Shown here in pieces: positions 46,850 to 56,408 of a DNA stretch of 64,000 bases. A program made the position numbers and the translations under genes. Source of the stretch: Atrichornis clamosus (lineage: Eukaryota > Chordata > Aves > Passeriformes > Menuridae); assembly GCA_013400975.1 (NCBI GenBank), contig WBMZ01010232.1, positions 1 through 64,000 of the forward strand, written 5' to 3'. How positions within the stretch are numbered: the stretch's first letter is position 1; the number at the start of each line of letters is the position of its first letter. A model generated the notes under the pieces. That model did not search any database. It had not been told where the DNA came from and was given only the letters and a program-made list of their open reading frames with translations.

Positions 46850-49028
46850 AGGAACAAGTTTGTGCTGCTATATTTCAGGTTTTAGTGCAAGTCTGCTCGG
46901 GGATGAGGTGGTTTGCTCTGCTGAAGGTGCTGTCCTGCAGTGGGACTGTGAGGGCCAGGGCATGGCAGAGCCTCCCAGCTGCCAGGGATGCAGCTCCTGC
47001 CTGGGAATATCCCTGTGCTGTTGTTTTAAGTGTGGCTTCTTCTGGTTTAAGCCGTGCAGGAAAAGCCTGGGCTCCACACTCTGGATTTTGGAGCAGTGCT
47101 GCTGCCACAGGACCCATCGCAGAAGAAGCTCTCCAGATGGAAGGGATTAAAAATGAAGCAGGGGAATGCTCCTCAGACTTTCTGGAGCAGGAGTCAGAGA
47201 GCAAGAAAAAGTGTGGAAAAGACTCCAGGTGGTGACGCAGCAGCCGGAGGGCTCAGGGTGGCACCTGGAGAGCCCCCTGGAAGCAGGAGAGCAGTCCCTG
47301 GGAGCCAGCCTGCTCTCCTGGGGGCACGGCTGCTGTGTCCCAGCACAAGGGGTCCTGGTGTCCCGGTCCTCGTGGGAGCCTGGGCTGTGGCAGGGATGGA
47401 TGGATGGATGGATGGATGGATGGATGGATGGATGGATGGATGGATGGAAGGCAGGCACAGCTCAGGGCAGGCGCAGCTCGGGGTGAGCTCCCCCAGAGCA
47501 CACAGGAGCCCCACGCCAGCCATTCCCCCTGTGAGGGCTCGCCAGATCAGAGAGGTTGCACTGATTTTATCCAGAACATGCACCAGTGATGCTGCCGGGC
47601 TGCAGGATCCCAGCAGCCTGAAAGGAGCAGCTCTGCAAGGTGCTGAGCTGTGCCAGCTACTGGGTTTTGCTGATTTGCTCTGATTTAGGCAGCAGCCTGT
47701 CTCCAGCACAGCTGGTGGGAGTCCAGAGCTGGAACCAGCCCCCCACCCCAAACCCAGCCCCTCCTCCCTGCCACTGCTGCACCCTGAGTGGAGAACTGAT
47801 GGGAAGCCCTTTCCCTGCTGCTTTCCAAAACCAGCAGGCTTCAGGGCCACCAAACAGGAATGTTTTTCTGAGATGCACCAGGCACGGTGATGCCAACAGT
47901 GCCAGGAGAGATGAAAACATCCCCTTGCAGGGGGGAAATGTGGGGATGCTGCTGGGGCAGCCAGTGTGGGGTGCCTGGGGTGGGTGCATGTGGAGCAGAG
48001 ACACAGGAGTGGGTTCTCAGGATGGAGGGGCCCACGAAGGAAAGGTCTGCGGGGAGGGACAGACCCAGACCTGAGGTTTGTCCTCCCAGCCTGACCTGTG
48101 CCTCCCAACACTGCATTCCCAGACAGCTTCCTGGAAAATAAAGGAGCGATGCTGTTTATGGAGTACAATTCTCTACTGAGGATAATTCCTGCAGCCAGAC
48201 CTAGAGCCTGAAGGGAGCTGTTGGTGAATGTTGACATCAGTTCAGCAGCTCCCTTAGTCCCAGCAATTACTTCCAACCATTCGGAAAACTCCCACCTGGA
48301 GTGTTTTTATTTTGGCATAACTTTCTGGTAACTCCTTTTCACACAGACGGGCGCTGCTTTTGGAGGAGCTCATATGGCTGCTGGAGGGGAGGGAGGCAGC
48401 GTTATTTATCTCCTGGGCTAGGCACAGTGTGCCTTGTGGGAGGGGAAAATCACTCAGTCCTGAGCTTGTGGGAACAGGGACAGCTCTGGTCGCTGCCCTG
48501 GGCTGGCTGGCACCTGGCAGGGTGGGCAGCACACCCCAGGCTCCTGCTCCTGAGCAGTGTGGAATGCCCACTGCTCGGACGTCATTTCACTGCCTGGTGA
48601 GCTGTCCTGGGCTACTTTGTTGGAGTTTCAGCTCCCACCTGTGCCCTGAGCAGTGGCATCTGACACCAAATCCTGCTCTGGGCTCTGCTGGCGTGGGAGC
48701 TCCCTGCCAGCGACCTCAGCTTGGTGTCTCCAGGGGCTCTGGAGGCTGCACTTCAAGTAACGCATGCATTTGCTCACTCTCAGCATTTATCAGTCCCAGG
48801 TTGTCGTCCAGGTCCATCCAGGTGTCTTTGCAGAGAGGGAGAGGTTTGGTTCCTTTGCTCTCTGCCTGCTGGTCCAGCTGCCCCGTGCCCACAAGGATTC
48901 TTCCCAGCTTTCCTTCCTGCTTCATTTCCTGACTGCTGCAGCCCCGTGAAAGCAGGGCTGGACCATTTGCCCTGTTCACCTGGAAGTGGCCAAGCTGCCA
49001 ACCCTGAGCTGCTGCGCGGAGTCTGTCC
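46850..49028. other. Intergenic spacer between PPARGC1B and TRIM-A
   Basis: No exon with recognisable protein similarity is seen on either strand. It contains an ATGG microsatellite at 47394-47449. The long minus-strand open frame here crosses that microsatellite and shows no domain. Confidence 0.55.
47394..47449. repeat. (GGAT)n microsatellite
   Basis: About 13-14 perfect copies of GGAT occur. It is probably length-polymorphic. Confidence 0.95.
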
Positions 49029-49577
49029 TGTTGTCACCGAAAATCGGGAATTAAACCCTTTGCCACTGTAATTCCAGTATTAGAAAGTGGCATTACTTTA
49101 TTTCAGCCCCAGGCACGTGGGGGTAACTCCTCCTATTACACACTCCACAGCTTGCCAACAGACCAGCTTAAATCCACGTAACTTACACATGTTCACTGCA
49201 TTTCCCAAAACTCACACATACATGCTAAACCATAAATTAAAAAAAAAAACAACATGCTAACTCATAAATTCCCATGAGTTTTTTGCATATTTAAATCAGT
49301 TATCGGAGCTTTTTTACATTAGACCACGGGTCTTTTGAGGGTCGTTTGGGGAGCATGCCATTCCTCAAATTATCCTTTTTTTTGGTCAGGGGCCTCCAAA
49401 AAAGTTTCTTCTCTTTGAATGCATCCCAGCAACGTGGTCTGGCCAGGATACTCCTTCTTATCAGCATCCCTCAGGCTCACAGTCTTCAAAGGCGAGATAA
49501 CCACTTGCACACATTAATACACGGCTAAGCACTGCCGGTTAAAGCCAAAGGAACTCCCGAGACTTATACCGGTTACA
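49029..49577 (-). mobile_element. Solo ERV long terminal repeat, antisense
   Basis: Read on the - strand, the block starts TGTAACCGG and ends GGTGACAACA, the TG..CA form of an LTR. Near its 3' end it has GGGGCTGAAATAAAGTAATG, a polyadenylation signal placed as in U5-proximal sequence. About 549 bases fits an LTR and no internal viral frame adjoins. The flanking bases do not match as a clear target-site duplication, so the ends or the insertion history are uncertain. It stops 207 bases upstream of the TRIM-A start codon. Confidence 0.65.
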
Positions 49578-49784
49578 ATTAAAGATTTTTCCCGGCACTG
49601 ACACGGCCCTGGCCTCTGCCCACGCGGCAGCTGAGAGGCAGGAAGCTGGAGCTCGGAAAGGGATGACCCTCCCTCGCGAAGGGGAGGAGGCAGCAGCTTT
49701 CAGCCCGGGCAGCGTCCTCGGCTCCGCGGCAGCGGCGCTTTCCCTTCCCAGCAGAGCCCTCCCTCGGGCCCTCAGCCCTGCGCC
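49578..49784 (+). promoter_or_regulatory. TRIM-A proximal promoter / 5'UTR
   Basis: GC- and CpG-rich sequence lies between the antisense LTR and the start codon. No TATA box is seen. GCGCTTTCCCTTCCC at about 49735-49749 reads GGGAAGGGAAAGCGC on the other strand, a weak resemblance to a GAAANNGAAA IRF element. The start context GCGCCATGG is strong. Confidence 0.4.
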
Positions 49785-50399
49785 ATGGCCCAGGCCGCCG
49801 CTGTGGCCCGGCTGAAGGAAGAGCTGACCTGTCCCGTCTGCCTGGACATTTACAGGAACCCCGCGTCCCTGAGCTGCAGCCACAGCTTCTGCAGCGACTG
49901 CATCCAGGAGACGCTCAGGCGCCGGCAGGGCCCGGCCCGGTGCCCGCTCTGCCATTGCCCCGCCGGGGAGCCGCAGCCCAACTTCCACCTCCGCAACATA
50001 GTGCAGAGGTTTATGGATGCTCCCGCTCGTCCGGAGGAGGACGAGCAGGAGGTGCAGTGCAAAGAGAAGGGGGAAAGCTCGGGCCAGCAAGAAGAGGTGG
50101 TCCTGTGCGATTTCTGCCTTCAGGATCCCCAGCCAGCCGTGAAGACTTGCCTGAGCTGCGAGGCCTCCCTGTGCCAAGCCCACCTGAGCAAGCACAACAC
50201 CAAGAACTCCCAGAAGAACCACGTGCTGGTGGAGCCCTGTGGAGCTCAGGTTTTGGCTGAGAGGAGATGCCCCCAGCACGGCAAACTGCTGGAGTGCTTC
50301 TGCGAGCAGGACGGGGTGTGCATCTGCATCCTGTGCTCTGTCCTCGCCCACAAGGACCACAAGATCATCAGTTTGGAGGAGGCTTTTCACCAGGCACAG
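49785..50399 (+). CDS. TRIM-A exon 1: RING and two B-boxes
   Basis: 205 codons start at the ATG with GCGCCATGG context. It holds all eight RING ligands and both B-boxes. The donor is CACAG|GTAAGA, phase 0. The exon is GC-rich compared with the later exons. Confidence 0.9.
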
Positions 50400-53300
50400 G
50401 TAAGAGGCAGCTGGGACAGTGGCTGAGGCATGGATTGCCCTGGGAAAACCACAGGGGTCTGTGCTGCCCATGGCACAGGGCTGGAGGAACTCCCGTTTCA
50501 GAACTGGGGCTAAATTGCCATCCTGGGCTTTCATTCTTAGTTTCGTCCCAGATTCTGTCAAGGCTTGTCCCTTGAGATATAAAACAAGATGTTATAAATA
50601 CTTGTTTTCCATCCTGAGGGAAGAGTTTGGCCAAACTGGTGGGACTGAGTGCTCGTGGCTATGGTTTTAGTCCTTGGTGCACTTCCAAGCGAAAGATGAG
50701 CCTGAGCTGTATTTATGCAAAGAAAATTAATGATAGAGTAACAGGAAGAAAGCTACCAGCAGGGGAAGTAGCTTTGTGTGTGGCTATTGCACGTGAACAG
50801 TTTTCAGCTTCAAATTGTCTTTCTCATGCTTATAATTGTGGCATTTGTTCAGGGATAAAACCTTACAGTAAACCTTTATCTACTGATTCGTCCTGAGAGC
50901 ACGCAACAAGCAAACCCTTTGCAAGTCTAGCTCAACCCACGTCTATAAATTGCTGATCTCGTGCACGTAAGCCAGTCCTATCCTGATATCTCCTTCTGGT
51001 TATGTTTGTAGACAGCTTTTGCTGAAACTCTGGAAACAGTGAAAAAACATGAAGCTGCACAGGATCAAACCATAGCAAAGCTGCAGAAACAAGAGGAGGA
51101 ACTAAAGGTTTGTTTCAAGATTCCAAATCACCTCGGGGATGGTTGCATGCTGGTAACCGATGAGAAAAGGTTTTCTTTTGCCCTTCCCCAGATCATGGAT
51201 TCTGAAGCTTTTTTAGTTCTTGAGTGGTTTCTCATGTATCTTTGAGGTTTCCTCTTTGAGGACAGATGATGAACAACTTTATCAGTCTGGGAGGTACATT
51301 CTTAGTTAAACTTGAAAGTTGTTGTTAAGTCTCTGCCTCCTGATGAGTGGCTGGTGTGTGGCTTTTATATTTTTCCAACTGTCTTCAATTTTTAGTTACT
51401 TCTCTCATCCCAGAAAAAAACCCTTTTCTGAGTGAGAGCTCGAGTGGAAAATATCCCTTACAATTTTGAAATTGTTTTCTTAATAGTCTGAGGACAGCCT
51501 GCAGAGGGAACGACTGGAAGACCTGTTCGGAAAGATTTGCCAGCAGCTAAAGAACAAAAAACAAGAGGTCCTGAAAAGACTCAGTGACTACGAGAAGCAA
51601 CAACTTTCTCAGATTCAGGTGGAGATAAATAATCACAAAATTAAGAAGGATTCAGCCAGCCATGATGTTCAGGAGCTGGAGGTTCTGAGAAATCAGAAGG
51701 ACATGCTTCTTTTCACCAAGGTACCTAACAGCATCTCCCTTCCCAGAGATACACAGCTCTTGGGCTGGCCTGCAGTATTTTAAATCTGCTTTCAAAATGT
51801 CTTTACAGGCTTTTGCAGCAATTAAAGCCAGGTAAGCTCTTCCTGAGGTTTAATATCTTTATTGATGATCTGGAGGAGGGGATTGAGTGCACTCTCAGTA
51901 AGTTCACAGACAGCACTACCTTGGGTGGGAGGGTGGATCTGCTGGAGGGCAGGAAGCTCTGCAGAGGGATCAGGACAGGCTGGATCCATGGGCCAGGGCC
52001 GGTGGTGTGAGGTTCAATAGGGCAAAGTGCCAGGTCCTGCACTGTGGTCACAGCAATCCCATGCAGTTCCAGGCTGGGAGAACAGTGACTGGAAAGCTGC
52101 CTGGTGGGAAAGAATCTGGGAATGCTGTTCAGCACTGGCTGAACATGAGCCCAGCTGTGCCCAGGTGGGCAGTAAGGCCAGTGGTACCTGGCCTTTATCA
52201 ACAATAATGTGGCCAGCAGGACTGGGGAAGTGATTGTCCCCTTGTGCTGGGCACTGGTGAGGTCACACCTGGAGTGCTGTGTCCAGTCCTGTGCCCCTCA
52301 GAGCAAGAGAGACGTGGAGGGGCTGGAGCCTGTCCAGGGAAGGGAATGGAATAGGGGAAGGGGCTGGAGCAGCAGGAGCAGCTGAGGGAGCTGGGAAAGG
52401 GGCTCAGCCTGGAGCAAAGGAGGCTCAGGGGGGCCCTGCTGGCTCTGCACAAGTCCCTGACAGGAGGGGGCAGCCAGGGGGGGGTCGGGCTCTGCTCCCA
52501 GAGAACAGGGACAGGAGGAGAGGGAACGGCCTCAGGCTGTGCCAGGGGAGGGACAGGATGGACATCAGGAGGAATTTCTCCATGGAAAGGGTGATCAGGC
52601 CTGGGCAGGGGCTGCCCAGGGAGGTGTTGGAGTCCCCATCCCTGGAGGTGCCCAAGGAAGGGCTGGACGTGGCACTCAGAGCTCTGGGCTGGGGACACGG
52701 TGGGGATGTGGCACAGGCTGGGCTCCATGGGCTGGGAGGGCTTTTCCAACCTCACGGATTCCGTGGTTCTGTGATTCTTTCTGCATGTTTTAGGCAGTGC
52801 AAGCCAATTCCTGAAGTGAAGGGTGTGGTGGTGCCAAAGCGACCCATTACTTTGGATGAATCAACAACAGACTCTATTCTGAAGCTTTTCCAGCAATTCC
52901 TCTCGAACATGGAGTCCTCATTACAGCCACGACAGCCAGGATTCGGCCTAGGGAATCTCCCACGTAACCCACAGCCACAGCAGATGGGATTCGGCCTGGG
53001 GAATGCCTCATTTATGCCACAGTCTCCTGCAGCTAGTAAGTGATTATTTCACTGTGTCAAAAGCAAGATGGAGAGGTCAAAACAACATCTATAAGAAAGC
53101 ACCTCTAGAAGTGCTGATTCCTTACATTCTATGCTTATCTGCATGTGTGTACAGAAAAGGGAGCCTGTCCTGGGATTCAGGGCTTTGGGGCATGCCTTGA
53201 ATACACCTTGTTAAAGCAGGCTATGGATAAGGAGGCTTGAAAGTCCCAGAAGTTTTCTGGGAGGATTAAGAGAAGAGCAACACCTCTGCTGCATCCCTTT

Positions 53301-53674
53301 GATTCAAGGGAAAAGTTGAGAACTCATCACAGCAGCAGCAGGTGGAGTTTGCTTACAGCATAAATAACCTGCTCTTCCTGTGTAAATCCTTGTGCTCTTT
53401 TGTAATGCTTTGTAAGCCCAGCCTACAGGCCCGGAGCTGTGCACAGTGGGACATTTGTTCAACTGAACTGATTAATTTAGGGTTCCCTGGGGACTGCTCT
53501 CTGGATGGTGCTTCAGCCCTCACTGGCAGGGAGCCTGGGGTCAGGACAGAGACAGACAGCCACATCTCCACAATTGTCTGTTAATCAGAATGTGTTTTTT
53601 CTCTTTCTCTAGGTTTTACTTTTGGGACAAGTGGATCTGTGTTTGCATCTCCCCGTCATTCTTTTTTCAATTAG
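49785..53674 (+). CDS. TRIM-A: RING-B-box-coiled-coil protein with FG-rich tail, no SPRY
   Basis: Predicted E3 ubiquitin ligase of the TRIM family, 423 residues. Exons: 49785-50399, 51012-51107, 51487-51720, 51809-51831, 52794-53035, 53613-53674. The RING is C3HC4: C16, C19, C31, H33, C36, C39, C53, C56. B-box 1 runs about 105-140 ([18 protein letters not shown]) and B-box 2 about 160-200 (CPQH..CFC..CICILC..H..H). The coiled coil spans exons 2-3, residues 206-315. The 96/234/23 exon set is typical of SPRY TRIMs (TRIM25-like group), but no PRY-SPRY follows. Residues 370-423 carry GFGLGN twice and FTFG at 405-408. All splice sites are AG/GT and the phases close on TAG. Function in innate defence is inferred from family. 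No known ortholog is claimed. Confidence 0.85.
51012..51107 (+). CDS. TRIM-A exon 2 (96 nt, coiled coil)
   Basis: It encodes [20 protein letters not shown] and ends EEELK. The 96-base size is that of the standard TRIM coiled-coil exon. Confidence 0.9.
51487..51720 (+). CDS. TRIM-A exon 3 (234 nt, coiled coil)
   Basis: 78 codons of heptad-rich sequence run from [14 protein letters not shown] to DMLLFTK. Size and phase match the standard TRIM 231/234-base exon. Confidence 0.92.
51809..51831 (+). CDS. TRIM-A exon 4 (23 nt micro-exon)
   Basis: It encodes AFAAIKA plus two bases of an Arg codon, between CTTTACAG and GTAAGC. A 23-base exon at this place is a hallmark of TRIM genes of this group. 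Confidence 0.88.
51838..52785 (+). mobile_element. Long CR1 LINE 3' portion in TRIM-A intron 4
   Basis: About 950 bases match CR1 in sense orientation: the end of the reverse-transcriptase reading frame (AATATCTTTATTGATGATCT and GGTCACACCTGGAGTGCTGTG), the 3' UTR phrases (GGAGGAATTTCTCCATGG, GGGCTGCCCAGGGAGG) and the terminus CCGTGGTTCTGTGATTCT. It fills almost the whole of intron 4 and ends about 10 bases before the exon 5 acceptor. Confidence 0.92.
52794..53035 (+). CDS. TRIM-A exon 5: linker helix and FG repeats
   Basis: It encodes [20 protein letters not shown], a helix [19 protein letters not shown], then PGFGLGN and MGFGLGN separated by a Pro/Gln linker. The acceptor TTTTAG lies just after the CR1 terminus. 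The donor is GCTA|GTAAGT. Confidence 0.8.
53613..53674 (+). CDS. TRIM-A exon 6: terminal FTFG exon
   Basis: A split Ser codon is followed by [19 protein letters not shown] and TAG at 53672-53674. The acceptor TCTTTCTCTAG has a strong pyrimidine tract. The 62-base coding length equals that of the last exon of TRIM-B. Confidence 0.78.
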
Positions 53675-53689
53675 CCTAATGAAATACAA

Positions 53690-54202
53690 ATTCAGTGGCA
53701 ATCATTGAAAAAAATTTAAAACTTGCAGGTTGAGATAAGAACAATTTGATAACTGAAACAAAGCAAAATATAATAATAATGATGATACTACTGCTAAAAA
53801 TGATAACAATAATACAGAGGAGGGAAGAAGGAGAGAAAGCCCAATCAAAACAGGTGATGCACAGCACAATTGCTCCCCAGTCACCTGCTCTGTTATGTCC
53901 AGCCACTGTTCCTGAGCAGCAGTTGGCTCCTTCTGGCCATTTCCCCCCAGTTTATATACTGGGCATATTGTTCTATGCTGTGGAGTACCCCTTTGGCCAG
54001 TTTGGGTCACCTGCCCCAGCTGTGCTCCTTCCCAGCTTTTTGTGCACCTCCTCAGTGGCAGAGCATGAGGCACTGAAAGGTCCTTGGCTCAGGGTAGGCA
54101 CTGCTCAGCAACAGCCAGACCAGCAGTGTGTTATCAATACTGACTCCAAAACACAGCACTGTACCAGCTACTGAGAAGAGAATGAATTCTATCAAATATG
54201 CA
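53690..54202 (-). mobile_element. Solo ERV LTR of passerine type, antisense
   Basis: Read on the - strand it has a TGCATATTTGATAGAATTC start, CTCAGCAGTGCCTAC-type phrases, a CAGTATATAAAC TATA box (53951-53960 on the + strand), a TTATTATTATATT A/T-rich stretch and CTTATCTCAACCTGCA near the 3' end. This order matches an LTR I recognise as abundant in songbird genomes. The 3' end is eroded. It begins 16 bases or so after the TRIM-A stop codon. Confidence 0.75.
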
Positions 54203-54741
54203 CAGTGCCATCCCAGATGTGCAGGGCATCCAGAGCTGCTGGGAGAAGGACACCAACAACGAGAGCTGCTGGCAGCTTGGAAATGTTTGTGCCTGGTTTG
54301 AATTCTACCTGCAAATGCCTCACAATTACCTCTGTGTGTTCCTGGGTCAGTACCATCAACGGCAGAAGAAACGTTTTTAATAACGTGTCTGTCGAGGCTG
54401 GAGATCCTGCTAAGAGCCTCAGGCTTACAGGGACAGGAACCATTCCATGGAATTATCCCATCCATGCTGCCGTCAGCGGGTCTGGTGGTTCTTTGAAGTT
54501 CTTGTAGTGATGTGAGGATGAGGTATTATTTTGTATTTCCAGGCCTAGGAATTGTGATTCGTGCACAGAGGCTGTGCTAAGCTGGCATATCAGAAACTGG
54601 ATTGTGGGCTGCTGTGACGGGGTGTATCACAGCACCCTGCCTCTTACTGCAAGAGCTTCTCTCTTATTTGTTCTGTTCACCATAATGGAAATACTATTAA
54701 GTTGCTCATTTTTGTTTGGATCACTGTGTTGGCTGCGTGTT

Positions 54742-54747
54742 ATTAAA
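54742..54747 (+). terminator. TRIM-A candidate polyadenylation signal
   Basis: ATTAAA is followed by a TG-rich stretch (GTGCAAAACTC). It is the first reasonable signal on the + strand after the antisense LTR. Confidence 0.4.
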
Positions 54748-55765
54748 GTCATTTAACGTGCAAAACTCAATAGCAATTTATTTTATCTAAAAGTTGACTG
54801 CCCAACAACATTAACTGCTACAGAACTAGGCAGCAACAATGCTGATCTTTGATCTAAGGCAGCAGCTTTTGCCTTTGTCCCCTCTGCCCATCCTGCACAA
54901 CCAGGGCAGAAGCAAAGCTGCCCTGGGAGGTGAGGAGAGATTGGGCAGCAAAACCTGCCTTCCCTTGCTCTCTGCTGCTGCCTTATCCCCTGTGAGTTCT
55001 CTGATTGATCACTTACCTAATTCTTGCCTCAGTTTTAATGTTCCCCTCACATATGGAAAAATCTCACAGCGAAGGAGTAATAATGAGGAAAACCCCTGTG
55101 CTTTTAGAATGTGCTATAGGGGTCTGGATTAGTAAATTCTCACAGTTGTCCAAACACCTCAGGGAGGAAGGGGTGATATTCCTGCCTGCTGCCTTTGGAC
55201 AGAGTCAGGGTATTTGCATGAAGAGGACCTTGAGGGACACTACAGGTTTGCATATCTAAAAAAATTCGTGTTCGGCCCTGGAAGAAAGTAGCTGTGTTTT
55301 TTTCATTTGCATTTTACACACTAACGTGATATGCATTTTATACACTGACCCCCACTCTCCTGTCAGCTGCCTGCAGGTAGATCTGCCTCAACAAGTCCCA
55401 GTAAAACTTCCCTCTGGGTTTTCCCTCTTTCACCTCTAGGGAACACCTGTGGCTGTTGTGGAGTGGGAGGCACAGCAGAGGAACTCCTGGCTCACCCCGG
55501 CCAGGTTCGCACTCTTCCCATCCAGGATTCATCTTTAATTTGCTGCCCCTGTCGCGGAATGGAGAGTTTTTCCAGGCTGGAAGAGAACTGTCCCATCTCA
55601 TGCCTTCGCCAGTATTCCCTGCTCCCTGCTGGAGACTGAGGGAACCCCAAAGCAGCTGCCACAGCGTCGGGAAGCTGTTGGAGGGTGGAGCCGGGAGAGG
55701 GAACGTATCTCTGCGAAGAGGAAGGACTTGCAGCCTCTGGGCTGGCTCTCCTGCTGCGGGGGTTC

Positions 55766-55778
55766 AGTTTCGTTTCTC
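55766..55778 (-). promoter_or_regulatory. ISRE/IRF-like element next to the TRIM-B start
   Basis: AGTTTCGTTTCTC reads GAGAAACGAAACT on the - strand. It has two GAAA cores followed by CT as in an interferon-stimulated response element, but the spacer is one base where the consensus has two. It lies 10 bases before the TRIM-B ATG, so it would be in the 5'UTR or at a start-proximal promoter. Confidence 0.35.
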
Positions 55779-55787
55779 CCTGCAGCC

Positions 55788-56408
55788 ATGGCGAAAGCCA
55801 CGGAGGAAGGTGGAGGGGCTGGCGGGCTGGAGGCCGAGCTCAGCTGCCCCATCTGCCTGTGCCTGTTCCGGGAGCCGGTGTCGCTGAGCTGCGGCCACAA
55901 CTTCTGCCGCCAGTGCATCCAGAAGGTGCTGGGAGCCCAGCAGCGCGCCCGGGCCCCCTACGCCTGCCCCGTGTGCGAGCTGCAGCTGGGGCCCATCCTG
56001 GAGCTGCAGAAGAACTTCCAGCTCTGCAACATCGTGCAGTCGTTTCAGGCCAGCACTCCCAAAGCTCAGCAGGGCGAGGGCTCCGAGCAGGGCGAGGCGG
56101 AGGTGGTTCCCTGTGACTACTGCCTGGATGGGGCCCAGGCAGCCGTGAAAACCTGCCTGGTCTGCGAGGCCTCCCTGTGCCAGGCCCACCTGGGCAAGCA
56201 CAGCGCCAGGGCTTTCCAGCAGGAGCACATCCTGGTGGAGGTGGGAGCCGGCGCTGGGGTGGAGGAGAGGACGTGCCCGGAGCACGGCAGGCTGCTGGAA
56301 TGCTACTGCCAGAGGGAGGGCAAGTGCATCTGCCCGCTCTGCTACATCGCCGGCGGCCACAAGGGCCACAAGGTCGTCACCGTGAAGGAGGGACACGACC
56401 AGCAGCTG
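55788..56408 (+). CDS. TRIM-B exon 1: RING and two B-boxes
   Basis: 207 codons hold a complete C3HC4 RING and both B-boxes. [18 protein letters not shown] is shared with TRIM-A. The donor is CAGCTG|GTAAGG, phase 0. Confidence 0.9.

Larger units (their letters stand above)
53675..54780 (+). other. TRIM-A 3'UTR, mostly an antisense LTR
   Basis: The likely transcript end uses ATTAAA at 54742-54747. The first half of this UTR is the antisense solo LTR. The rest (54203-54740) is unique sequence without a recognised gene. Confidence 0.5.

Noticed and set aside
47194..48276. 360-codon open frame on the - strand
   Set aside because: It runs through the GGAT microsatellite (His-Pro-Ser-Ile repeats) and shows no recognisable domain.
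52279..53043. A single 254-codon open frame covering the CR1 and the TRIM-A FG tail
   Set aside because: The upstream part is CR1 3'UTR sequence. The real exon begins at 52794 after the TTTTAG acceptor, as shown by phase with the 23-nt exon.
53614..53674. TRIM-A last exon read as GFTFG
   Set aside because: The donor after exon 5 must be A|GTAAGT, which gives a split AGT (Ser) codon, so the junction reads S-FTFG rather than G-FTFG.
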